Assembly: GCF_022921055.1 (NCBI RefSeq)
Contig: NZ_CP095061.1
Location: forward strand, 2,953,501 to 3,017,500
From: Hymenobacter volaticus
GTDB taxonomy: Bacteria; Bacteroidota; Bacteroidia; Cytophagales; Hymenobacteraceae
Length of the DNA: 64,000 nt
Direction: 5' to 3'
Both the position numbers and the translations under genes were made by a program. Shown here in pieces: positions 17,309 to 25,182 of this stretch; positions within the stretch are counted from its first letter, which is position 1; each line of letters opens with the position of its first letter. The notes beneath the pieces are model-generated. The model was not told the origin of the DNA. It did no database searches and saw only the letters and a program-made list of their open reading frames with translations.

Positions 17309-19123
17309 ATGTCCACCACTCCTGATCCTACCACGCCACACTTCACGCCCGACCCACACAGCTACGCCCGCCCGGCCGAGGTGAGTGTACAACATCTTAG
17401 TCTCCACTTAGTCGTCGACTTCCAGGCCCGTACTCTGGCCGGGCACGCCACCTGGCAGCTCGTCAATCATAGCAGCGCAACGGAGCTGGTACTTGATGCC
17501 CGCAACCTCGACATCGAAGCCGTACTGCTCGGCGACCTGAACGGGACGCCAACCAACTTCTCGCTGGGCGAGGCCGACCCGGTTTTAGGGCAGCCACTAC
17601 AGATAGCTATTCTACCCGAGACCGAGCAGGTAACCATTCGATACCGTACCACTCCCGGCGCGGCCGCACTACAGTGGCTAACGCCCGAGCAGACAGCCGG
17701 TCAGCAGCACCCGTTCTTGTTCACACAGTCGCAAGCCATTTTGGCTCGCACCTGGATACCGTGCCAAGACTCGCCGGGAGTCCGGTTCACCTATGACGCC
17801 CACGTGCAGGTGCCCGCCGAGTTGCTAGCTCTGATGAGCGCCGAGAATCCGCAGGCACGCACTGCCAGTGGTGAGTATAGCTTCCGTATGGCACAGCCGA
17901 TACCGGCTTACCTAATGGCGCTAGCCGTAGGGGATGTGGCATTCGAGCCACTAAGCGCCCGCACTGGAATTTACGCCGAACCCGTGACGCTTCCTGTTGC
18001 CACTAGCGAATTTCAAGACTTGGAAAACATGGTGGTTGCCGCCGAAGCTTTGTATGGCCCCTACCAGTGGGACCAGTACGATTTGCTGGTACTACCTCCC
18101 TCCTTTCCATTCGGTGGCATGGAAAATCCACGTTTAACATTTGTAACACCAACTATACTAGCTGGCGACCGAAGTTTAACTAGTTTGGTGGCGCACGAAC
18201 TTGCGCACTCCTGGAGCGGCAACTTAGTTACAAATGCAACTTGGAATGACTTCTGGTTAAACGAAGGCTTTACAGTCTATTTTGAGCGGCGCATTATGGA
18301 GAAATTGTATGGCCGCTCTTATTCTGACATGCTACAAGTGCTCGGCCACACCGGCCTGCAACACACCATTGAGGAGCTTGGCCCCGAAAGCAAAGACACC
18401 CATCTGCACCTCGACTTAGCGGGCCGCGACCCCGACGAAGGCCTCAATGACATTGCCTACGAAAAAGGCGACTACCTTCTGCTCACGCTCGAATACCTGG
18501 TGGGCCGGCCTGCTCTCGACACCTTTATAAAAGAGTACTTCGCTCGGCACAGCTTTCAGAGCATGGACACCAACTCGTTTGTGGCGTATCTACGGCGCGA
18601 GCTACTAGACAAACAGCCCGGCTTGGAAGAGAAGCTTCAACTTGAGGCATGGGTGAACGGCCCGGGTATTCCGGCCGTAGCCCCACCCGTAAGCTCGACC
18701 CGCTTCGAAGCGGTGGACGCCGTCCTGCAACACTGGCAGCAGGGCGCCCCGACCGCCGACCTGCGCACTACCAGTTGGAGCAGCCACGAGTGGGTGCACT
18801 TCCTACACGGACTGCCCGCGGGCCTACCTTCGGAAAAGCTGGCGGAGCTAGATGCTGCTTTCAACTTCACGCAGTCTGGCAACGCCGAAATTTTGGCTGC
18901 CTGGTTCCCGCACACCATCGCGGCCAGCTACTCCCCCGCCGACGAGGCCCTGCACCACTTCTTGACGCACGTGGGACGGCGCAAATTTTTGACGCCTCTT
19001 TATAAGGCGATACTCGCTACCCCTGGCGGCTTGGAACGAGCTCGGCAACTATATACCGCGGCCCGCCCCAACTACCACTCCGTGGCGACTAGCACCTTCG
19101 ATACGCTGGTCGGGCAAGTTTAA
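17309..19123 (+). CDS. M1 family aminopeptidase, leukotriene A4 hydrolase-like
   Basis: A 604-residue zinc metallopeptidase. The N-terminal beta domain (1-200) is followed by the exopeptidase motif FGGMENPRLTFVTPT (~269-283), the zinc motif HELAHSW with H296 as first ligand, and WLNEGF supplying the third ligand about 19 residues later. The C-terminal helical domain and overall length fit the LTA4H-like/cold-active aminopeptidase branch rather than the ~870-residue PepN type. No signal peptide is evident (MSTTPDPTTPHFTPDPHSYA), so it probably trims peptides in the cytoplasm. Monocistronic by context. Confidence 0.93.
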   Translation: MSTTPDPTTPHFTPDPHSYARPAEVSVQHLSLHLVVDFQARTLAGHATWQLVNHSSATELVLDARNLDIEAVLLGDLNGTPTNFSLGEADPVLGQPLQIAILPETEQVTIRYRTTPGAAALQWLTPEQTAGQQHPFLFTQSQAILARTWIPCQDSPGVRFTYDAHVQVPAELLALMSAENPQARTASGEYSFRMAQPIPAYLMALAVGDVAFEPLSARTGIYAEPVTLPVATSEFQDLENMVVAAEALYGPYQWDQYDLLVLPPSFPFGGMENPRLTFVTPTILAGDRSLTSLVAHELAHSWSGNLVTNATWNDFWLNEGFTVYFERRIMEKLYGRSYSDMLQVLGHTGLQHTIEELGPESKDTHLHLDLAGRDPDEGLNDIAYEKGDYLLLTLEYLVGRPALDTFIKEYFARHSFQSMDTNSFVAYLRRELLDKQPGLEEKLQLEAWVNGPGIPAVAPPVSSTRFEAVDAVLQHWQQGAPTADLRTTSWSSHEWVHFLHGLPAGLPSEKLAELDAAFNFTQSGNAEILAAWFPHTIAASYSPADEALHHFLTHVGRRKFLTPLYKAILATPGGLERARQLYTAARPNYHSVATSTFDTLVGQV

Positions 19124-19317
19124 TACAACTGAATGCTACTTGCTCTGTTAAACACAAGGGCACTATAGCCAGCGGAAAAATGTAGTAATCTTTTGCTGCT
19201 GGTTAGGAATCTGGCGTTGCGTGTTGTTTTTTGTAGGTACCGTTAAGCGGCCTGGCCTAAAGCTTGCTCTTAAGCAGCAATGGTCTCTTGTTTTGTGTTG
19301 TACTAGTTTGATTTTTT

Positions 19318-20271
19318 GTGTTGAAGAATTTAAAACCTTTGGGTAAGCTCATTGCCATTGGCGGCAATGAAGACAAGGGTACTTACCCTAATCCCCGGAC
19401 GAAGAAGAAATATTACCTCAACTTTTTCGAGCTAGGAATCCTAAAACGGGTAGTTCTCGAATCAGGGAAAGAAGATCCGCGCATCGAGGTTATTACCACG
19501 GCCTCTATGATACCGGAGGAAGTAGCCAAAATTTATGTTGCTTCCTTCGCGATGCTCACCTGCCACCAAGTAGGTATCATGGATATTCGCACGCCCGAAG
19601 ACGCGTTGCTACCCGAGTATGTGGAGCGCCTGCGCCTCGCCGACGTGGTTATGATAAGCGGGGGCAACCAGTCGCGCCTCACCCAAATGTTTGGTGGCAC
19701 CGAGTTTCTGCAAGTGTTGAAACAACGCTATTACGAGTCGCCCAACTTCATCATTGCGGGTACCTCAGCCGGAGCCATGGCCATGTCGCACGCCATGATT
19801 GCGGGTGGTAGCGTACCGGATGCCTTGATGAAAGGAGCCGTGAAGATGGGCACCGGTCTTGGCTTGCTCAACAACGTGGTTATCGATTCGCATTTTGTGA
19901 AGCGCGGTCGGTTCGGTCGTCTTATCGAGGCAGTGGCCTTGCACCCCAAGCTTATTGGCATCGGGTTGGGCGAAGACACGGGGGTGCTCATCACAGGCGG
20001 CCACCAGTTCGAAGCCATCGGCTCCAACCTGGTCGTGATTATGGATGGGCACAAGCTGGAGCACAACAATGCCCACGCTGCTCGTAAAGGGGAAGCTATT
20101 TCCATTGAAAATATGCTGCTACACGTGCTAGTGAAAGGCAACGTGTACGATGTCACGCAGCGCGAATTCTACCCCGACCTGAAGTTGTTGCTCCAAGCGG
20201 CCGAGTCGGACCGCCTAACGGTTGAGGAGCCTAAAGTTTCCTCCCCTTCCGTCTCAACCGACGCTTCGTAG
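19318..20271 (+). CDS. Cyanophycinase (peptidase S51 family)
   Basis: A 317-residue protein starting with GTG at 19318 (the next codon, TTG, is an alternative). The fold and motifs are those of family S51: KLIAIGGNEDKG (10-21), VVMISGGNQSRLTQ, and the nucleophile elbow IAGTSAGAMAMS with the catalytic serine S150, then VVIDSHFVKRGRFGRL and GIGLGEDTGVLI. Cyanophycinases release beta-Asp-Arg dipeptides from the storage polymer cyanophycin. Bacteroidota without the polymer also carry them, where they probably act on other beta-aspartyl peptides. It converges on an isoaspartyl peptidase, which would hydrolyse exactly such dipeptides. Lacks a signal peptide. Confidence 0.9.
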   Translation: MLKNLKPLGKLIAIGGNEDKGTYPNPRTKKKYYLNFFELGILKRVVLESGKEDPRIEVITTASMIPEEVAKIYVASFAMLTCHQVGIMDIRTPEDALLPEYVERLRLADVVMISGGNQSRLTQMFGGTEFLQVLKQRYYESPNFIIAGTSAGAMAMSHAMIAGGSVPDALMKGAVKMGTGLGLLNNVVIDSHFVKRGRFGRLIEAVALHPKLIGIGLGEDTGVLITGGHQFEAIGSNLVVIMDGHKLEHNNAHAARKGEAISIENMLLHVLVKGNVYDVTQREFYPDLKLLLQAAESDRLTVEEPKVSSPSVSTDAS

Positions 20272-20292
20272 AAAGTATAGCTACCTTATAAC

Positions 20293-20329
20293 AAAAAGCC
20301 GCGTTTCCTGCCTGGAAATGCGGTTTTTT
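20293..20329. terminator. Bidirectional terminator
   Basis: AAAAAGCCGCGTTTCC (20293-20308), loop TGCCT, GGAAATGCGGTTTTTT (20314-20329). The hairpin has an A tract and a T tract and lies between the convergent cyanophycinase and isoaspartyl peptidase genes. Confidence 0.8.
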
Positions 20330-20402
20330 GTCTTTCGGCTACCGGTAAACTATTGCAGCGCCTACTCCTTATATATATAGGCACAAAAATCGGCCTGTTT
20401 TC

Positions 20403-21386
20403 CTAGTCTTTGTAAATTCCGATGTAGAGGTTGGAAGGCGTGATGCTTCCGCGGTACATCCCCTCGGAATTGAAAGGCAATGCTACGTTGCCGGCCGCGT
20501 CTACGGCCACGAGGCCACCCTCCCCACCTACTGGCGCAAGCTTGTCGTGCACCACAATGCGGCAGGCTTCGGCCAAACTCAGGCCGCGGTATTCTATCAG
20601 GCAGCTGATATCGTGCGCCACCATGGCACGCAGAAAAAATTCGCCGTGCCCGGTACAGCTGATAGCGCAGGTGCGGTTGTCGGCGAAGGTGCCCGCCCCG
20701 ATGATGGGCGAGTCGCCGATGCGGGAGTAACGCTTGTTGGTCATGCCGCCGGTACTGGTGGCGGCGGCCAGGTTGCCAGACTGGTCGCAGGCCACGGCGC
20801 CGACTGTGCCCATTTTCTTTTTCGGGTCTTCGTTGGGAAAGGCAGCGGGTTCTTCGAGCGGCGCGGCGGTTTGTAAAGCTTGGCTGTGGTCGAGGCGCAT
20901 TCGCCCTTCCAGCAAGGCTTCTTGTAGCTGCGCGTAGCGGTGTTCGGTGAAAAAATATTCGGCGGGTTGGGTGGGCAGGCCATATTCCCGCGCCAACTCG
21001 TCGGCACCGGGGTATGCGAGCAGCACGTGGTCGGTTTTTTCCATCACGAGCCGCGCAGCCCGGATGGGGTTCTGCACCGTACGGACGCCAGTCACGGCGC
21101 CGGCCGCCCGGTTACGCCCATCCATGATGGCGGCATCCATTTCCTGATGACCTTCGTGAGTGAAAACAGCTCCGCGCCCGGCGTTGAAAAGCGGATTGTC
21201 TTCGAGACTGCGCACCGCTAGTTCCACGGCGTCAAGGGCCGGACCACCTTGGCGTAGAATTTCATAGCCCGCTTCGAGACTTTCGCGCAAGGCAGCCTGA
21301 TAGGCAAATTCCTTTTCCGGCGTCATGAGAGCGGGAGAAATAGTACCGGCACCACCGTGAATGGCCAGGGCGAGAGGATGATTCAT
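20403..21386 (-). CDS. Isoaspartyl peptidase / L-asparaginase (Ntn hydrolase, T2 family)
   Basis: A 327-residue protein from the ATG at 21386. It opens with LAIHGGAGTISP, as in plant-type asparaginases, has NPLFNAGRGAVFT, and the autocleavage site is GTVGAVA with T194 becoming the N-terminal nucleophile of the beta subunit. SRIGDSPIIGAGTFADN and CTGHGEFFLR line the substrate pocket. The enzyme hydrolyses beta-aspartyl (isoAsp) dipeptides and asparagine. No secretion signal. Paired convergently with a cyanophycinase, it supplies the second step of beta-aspartyl peptide breakdown (established pathway; the link here is inference from proximity). Confidence 0.93.
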   Translation of the reverse strand: MNHPLALAIHGGAGTISPALMTPEKEFAYQAALRESLEAGYEILRQGGPALDAVELAVRSLEDNPLFNAGRGAVFTHEGHQEMDAAIMDGRNRAAGAVTGVRTVQNPIRAARLVMEKTDHVLLAYPGADELAREYGLPTQPAEYFFTEHRYAQLQEALLEGRMRLDHSQALQTAAPLEEPAAFPNEDPKKKMGTVGAVACDQSGNLAAATSTGGMTNKRYSRIGDSPIIGAGTFADNRTCAISCTGHGEFFLRAMVAHDISCLIEYRGLSLAEACRIVVHDKLAPVGGEGGLVAVDAAGNVALPFNSEGMYRGSITPSNLYIGIYKD

Positions 21387-21487
21387 GCGCAATAAAACAA
21401 AGGCGAAAAGAAAAGAGTAGCCAAAGATACGGAGGCTGCTGACCTCACCCGGCGCTTAATCGGATGGCTGAACCCCGTTTTTTTTCG

Positions 21488-21495
21488 TACGTTTG
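21488..21495 (+). promoter_or_regulatory. Candidate -7 promoter box (TACGTTTG)
   Basis: Matches TAnnTTTG and lies 35 bases before the ATG of the DUF3127 gene. Confidence 0.4.
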
Positions 21496-21529
21496 AATTA
21501 CTGTTTTCACTCCCCAAAATATTTACCTT

Positions 21530-21958
21530 ATGGCTTACGATGCTACCGGCCGCCTGCACGAAATCTTCGATGAACAGCAGGTGAGCGAGAAATTCCGCAA
21601 GCGCGAGTTCGTGCTGGAAGTTGTAGATGGCCAGTACCCTGAGCATATCAAGTTCCAATTGGTGCAGGATAAAACCGCCCTCATCGACCCATTTAAAGTG
21701 GGCGACGAGGTAAAAATTGCCTTCAACCTCCGGGGCCGCGGCTTCAACAAAAATGGTCAGATGCTGTATTTCACCAACCTGGAAGCGTGGCGCATTGAGC
21801 CCGCCGCAGGTGGTGGGGCTTCGGCTCCGCAAGGTGGCAGCTACGGCCAGCAGGCTGCTGCTCCTCGCGCTGCTGCTCCCGCAGCCAACCAGAACCCCAA
21901 TCTGCGTGCTTCGGCCGCTCCGATTGCCTCAGACGACGACAACGACCTGCCCTTCTAA
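21530..21958 (+). CDS. DUF3127 domain protein (OB-fold-like)
   Basis: A 142-residue protein. Residues 1-90 match DUF3127: MAYDATGRLHEIFDEQQVSE, KREFVLEVVDGQYPEHIKFQ, VGDEVKIAFNLRGRGF and YFTNLEAWRIE, the layout of a small OB-fold resembling single-stranded DNA-binding proteins. The C-terminal 50 residues are a Gly/Ala/Gln-rich linker ending in an acidic tip, DDDNDLPF, which closely resembles the protein-interaction tip of bacterial SSB (DDDLPF). This suggests an SSB-like or SSB-mimic role in DNA metabolism, which is inference. Flanked by its own promoter box and a strong terminator. Confidence 0.88.
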   Translation: MAYDATGRLHEIFDEQQVSEKFRKREFVLEVVDGQYPEHIKFQLVQDKTALIDPFKVGDEVKIAFNLRGRGFNKNGQMLYFTNLEAWRIEPAAGGGASAPQGGSYGQQAAAPRAAAPAANQNPNLRASAAPIASDDDNDLPF

Positions 21959-21987
21959 GCTGGCGTTGTTGGCACTTGCCCCTTCAG

Positions 21988-22020
21988 AAAATACCGCTTC
22001 TCTTTCGGGAAGCGGTATTT
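21988..22020 (+). terminator. Rho-independent terminator
   Basis: AAAATACCGCTTC (21988-22000), loop TCTTTCGG, GAAGCGGTATTT (22009-22020) followed by more T. Ends the DUF3127 transcript. Confidence 0.88.
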
Positions 22021-22237
22021 TTTTGGCATTTGCATGGTCAGGTTCACCTTACATAAACTCGTTATTTATTGAATTGAGCGCGAAGTCATGATGCTTTAAG
22101 CTCAGCCTGAATGCTTTACATATATTGTAAAGGGTTTGCCGAAAATTCAATAAACTTTCCGTCTGCTTTCACTCGTTTATAGCCGCAGACCAGTGCACTA
22201 GTTGTGCTACTTTCTGCTTACCCCGTATCTGCCGCGC

Positions 22238-23113
22238 ATGGCTGTTTCTCTAGGTAGTTCTTTGATTGGTAAAATGGCGTTAGTTACCGGCGCCAGCAGC
22301 GGCATTGGTTTGGTAACAGCTCGTGAACTGGCGCGGCGGGGGGCCAAAGTAATTATGGTGGCTCGCAACCCCGAAAAAACAGAACGCGCCCGCTCTGCCA
22401 TTCAGTTTGCCGTCCCAAATGCGCAACTCGACATTCGGCTCTGCGACTTGTCGCTGCTAGCCAACGTGCGGCAGTTGGCCGAGGAACTAATTCGCGACTA
22501 CAGCAAGCTGGATATTTTAATCAATAATGCTGGCATTATGCCCGGCCCGCACACGCTTACTTCTGAAGGGCACGAATTAAGCTGGGTCACCAACCATTTG
22601 TCGGTTTTTGCGCTTACTCACCTGTTGCTTCCTCTCCTGTCGGCCGCGGAGACGGGACGGATTGTTACGGTGGCATCGGAGGCGCATTGGCTGGGCGAAA
22701 TTGAGTTTTCACAGGAAGTACGCAACGCGCCCGAAAAATACAGCTGGCTTACTGCCTACGCCGACTCGAAACTAGCTAACATCTTGTTTACCAACGAGCT
22801 TGCTTATCGTCTGGAACTGACCAACGTAACGGCCAATTGCTTGCACCCCGGGCTGGTAAATACGGGCCTGGTCCATGCGGGCAGCTCTTGGGCCATGAAG
22901 TTGCTTTGGTGGCCAGCCAAGCCTTTCATGATTACCCCGGAGCGCGGAGCGCAAACCACTCTGTACCTGGCTACTGCTCCCGAGGTAGCTAAAGTGAGCG
23001 GCAGCTATTTTAAAAACTTGCGGCCTAGTCGTAGCTCTTCTCGCTCGCAGAACCGGTCTGACGCGGCGCGGCTTTGGCGAATTTCTGAAGAAGAAACCGG
23101 CTTAGCGCTATAG
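22238..23113 (+). CDS. Short-chain dehydrogenase/reductase, retinol dehydrogenase-like
   Basis: A 291-residue Rossmann enzyme from the ATG at 22238, which matches family N-termini better than the codon 12 triplets upstream. Cofactor loop TGASSGIG, NADP-preferring ARNPEK after beta-2, NNAGIM, catalytic serine region IVTVASEAHW, and the active-site YADSK (Y and K). HPGLVNTGL follows. The C-terminus is Ser/Arg-rich (RPSRSSSRSQNRSD). It probably reduces or oxidises a lipophilic carbonyl compound; the substrate is unknown. Transcribed alone. Confidence 0.88.
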   Translation: MAVSLGSSLIGKMALVTGASSGIGLVTARELARRGAKVIMVARNPEKTERARSAIQFAVPNAQLDIRLCDLSLLANVRQLAEELIRDYSKLDILINNAGIMPGPHTLTSEGHELSWVTNHLSVFALTHLLLPLLSAAETGRIVTVASEAHWLGEIEFSQEVRNAPEKYSWLTAYADSKLANILFTNELAYRLELTNVTANCLHPGLVNTGLVHAGSSWAMKLLWWPAKPFMITPERGAQTTLYLATAPEVAKVSGSYFKNLRPSRSSSRSQNRSDAARLWRISEEETGLAL

Positions 23114-23279
23114 CAAGTTCTGTTAGGCTTGCTTACGCCGATTCAAGAGAAAATACGTACGTAAGAAAGAGCTTAGCAGCGTAATACGGATCTTGCTTTC
23201 AAGCTGTATATCATTTTCGCACTCGCGCAGTTGCTTATTGTCTTCACCCGAACGCACCAGTTGAAGCTTACGCGATTCT

Positions 23280-23909
23280 ATGTCTGACCTGCACGATTTA
23301 ATCCGCCGGGGCGAGGGAGAACGGCTGGAATTCAAAAAGAAAACCACCCATCCCACCCGCATTTCCCGCACCTTAGTCTCGTTGGCTAACACCCACGGGG
23401 GCCAAGTACTAGTAGGTGTCGACGACGACGGCCGCATCGTAGGCGTGCGCGACGCCGAAGAGGAAATGTACCTACTGCGCCAAGCCGCCGAGCAGTACGC
23501 CGATCCGCCCCTCAAGCTCCGCATCAAAGAAATCGAGGAAGAAGGCCGTACGATATTGGTCGTGACGGTACCCGAAAGCTTGCAGAAGCCCCACCGCGCC
23601 CAAGTTGCCGATGGCGACTGGCGCGGCTACGTGCGCGTCCGCGACGAAAGTGTACAGACTAGCCAACTCACCGAGCGGGTGTTGGAGCGCACCGAGCCCG
23701 CATTTCCACGCCTGGAAAAAATGCCGCTCAATAAAGAGGAACTAGCGGTATTAAATTATCTGCGGCAGAACCCGCGCATTACCCTACCGCAATACATGAA
23801 ACTGCTCAATATCGGGCAGCGCCGCGCTTATCGAACGTTAATTAAATTAGCGCTTCACGGTTATATAAAACACCACGATAAAGAGAAAGAAGTATATTAT
23901 ACTTTATAA
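23280..23909 (+). CDS. AlbA_2 (Schlafen-type) domain protein with C-terminal winged helix
   Basis: A 209-residue protein. Residues 8-125 form an AlbA_2 domain: GEGERLEFKKKTTHPTRISR, LVSLANTHGGQVLVGVDDDG and the C-terminal strand WRGYVRVRDESVQTS. Residues ~145-209 look like a winged helix (LNYLRQNPRITLPQYMKLLN, RAYRTLIKLALHGYI). AlbA_2 domains are predicted nucleic-acid binders and sometimes ATP binders, commonly annotated as transcriptional regulators. No ATPase motif is visible. It is followed by a weak hairpin and a convergent AT-rich gene. Confidence 0.85.
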   Translation: MSDLHDLIRRGEGERLEFKKKTTHPTRISRTLVSLANTHGGQVLVGVDDDGRIVGVRDAEEEMYLLRQAAEQYADPPLKLRIKEIEEEGRTILVVTVPESLQKPHRAQVADGDWRGYVRVRDESVQTSQLTERVLERTEPAFPRLEKMPLNKEELAVLNYLRQNPRITLPQYMKLLNIGQRRAYRTLIKLALHGYIKHHDKEKEVYYTL

Positions 23910-23928
23910 AATACATAGACTATTCTGT

Positions 23929-24366
23929 CTATTTTATTTTGTGTATCCACCAGCGGATGGTAGCTAATTTTTCTCTTTCTATTTTTAATAGTTCTTTATT
24001 CTCAATAATAGCTAAGGCGGCTTGCGTCTTTTCTATACCATAAACTTCAACCAGCCAAAAAGGAAACTGTTCGACGCTTTTATTCCAACCCGTCAAACAT
24101 CTTTCTAGTAGCTTTTCGGGACTAATGGTCGTGAATGGCTTTCTTTCCTCTAAAATTCGTCCAACGATTTCTTGATCTAAGAAATGGGACTCCACCCTAT
24201 TTGTTCCTTCAAACACTTGAATGACAGCTTCAACCAATATATCATCCGCTACACCACCTAACATACGAATCAATTGCCTGCTTCGTAAGTCACCATACTG
24301 TTTATACTTATCAGAAGAAATATAAATTTCACTTACAACATCTTCAGCCGTCTTAGGAAACTTCAT
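23929..24366 (-). CDS. Hypothetical protein, AT-rich orphan
   Basis: A 145-residue soluble, mostly helical protein (MKFPKTAEDVVSEIYISSDK ... EREKLATIRWWIHKIK). It has no signal peptide or membrane segment, and no motif I recognise. Its DNA is clearly more AT-rich than its neighbours, a sign of recent acquisition; small proteins of this type are often immunity proteins, but no toxin gene is adjacent, so this is only a possibility. Confidence 0.65.
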   Translation of the reverse strand: MKFPKTAEDVVSEIYISSDKYKQYGDLRSRQLIRMLGGVADDILVEAVIQVFEGTNRVESHFLDQEIVGRILEERKPFTTISPEKLLERCLTGWNKSVEQFPFWLVEVYGIEKTQAALAIIENKELLKIEREKLATIRWWIHKIK

Positions 24367-24423
24367 ACTCTGCTACTCCTACTCTATATTTTTGCTTCTA
24401 TATTTCAGCTATAAATAAATAAA

Positions 24424-24457
24424 AAAGGCCTAAACAATAAATTCTGTTTAGGCCTTT
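24424..24457 (-). terminator. Rho-independent terminator
   Basis: AAAGGCCTAAACA (24424-24436), 8-base loop, TGTTTAGGCCTTT (24445-24457): perfect 13-bp stem. On the minus strand it is followed by a long T tract and lies 8 bases past the stop of the small Lys-rich gene. Confidence 0.88.
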
Positions 24458-24464
24458 CGATTAA

Positions 24465-24581
24465 TTACTCTTGCTTACGGGCGCGAACTTGTTTTTTCTC
24501 TTCTTTCGCTGCCTTCTTTTCTTTGGTTGTTTTAGTAGGCTCCTTCTTTTTTTCTTTGCGGGCGTCTTGCGCTTTAGCCAT
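24465..24581 (-). CDS. Lysine-rich small protein, 38 residues
   Basis: Minus-strand frame from ATG (24579-24581) to TAA (24465-24467). The protein starts MAKAQDARKEKKKEPTKTTK and is more than a third Lys/Arg with many Glu residues: a highly charged, probably disordered or single-helix peptide. A strong terminator begins right after the stop, which supports real expression. It could bind nucleic acid or ribosomes; function unknown. It lies 65 bases downstream of the repaired DinB stop on the same strand, so it may share that transcript. Confidence 0.6.
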   Translation of the reverse strand: MAKAQDARKEKKKEPTKTTKEKKAAKEEKKQVRARKQE

Positions 24582-24646
24582 GGTGTGAGGATTTTAGGAG
24601 TGTGAGGTAGAAGAAATAACGCAACCCACTGGCAGCGTGTTGCTCG

Positions 24647-25182
24647 TTAAGCGGGTAAATGAGGCAAGTACCGCTCCTGCAATATATGCAGATGATGCGC
24701 TTCGTGGCCAGGTAAAATATAAGCCAACGCCCGAACACTCACAGGGAATCCACTTGCGACCCCATTCGGTCGTAGGCGGCGGGCTGAAACGATTCAAACA
24801 AGCTCAGTGTAGCCGCCCGTACGGCGTCATACTCTTTTAGAATACTTTCCAAGGACCGCTCATTCGCGCCCGAGTTGGGTACGTACTCGTCTTGGTCGAA
24901 GCCGGCTAAGGGCTGTTGGTCGCCGCGGGCAATGCGCAGGGCACGGTAGGCGAAAATACGTTCTGTATCAATAACATGCACCAACATTTCCTTGATGGTC
25001 CACTTTCCGGAAGCATAAGCGAAGTGAGCTTGCTCATTGGTGAGGGAGCCTACGAGGCGGCGTAGCTCTTGGGGTTGCAGTTGGAGCTGCATCAGCGGGT
25101 CGGAGCCCTCGGGTACGAGGCGGATGTACGTGTCGTAGTAGGCGTTGTACTGGCCGGCGGCGGGGCGATGCGAAGAGGACAT
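24647..25182 (-). pseudogene. DinB family protein, frameshifted
   Basis: Starting at the ATG at 25182 (MSSSHRPAAGQYNAYYDTYI), this is a complete DinB-like four-helix bundle of 178 residues if one base is restored. The first part has WTIKEMLVHVIDTERIFAYR with the first metal-ligand histidine. As given the frame ends YDRMGSQVDSL; the next frame continues VSVRALAYILPGHEAHHLHI to a TAA at 24647-24649 and carries the GHEAHHL metal histidines. An extra C in the CCCC run at 24760-24763 joins the two. DinB proteins act in thiol transfer or damage responses; the exact role is unknown. Also fused upstream to an esterase frame. Confidence 0.8.
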
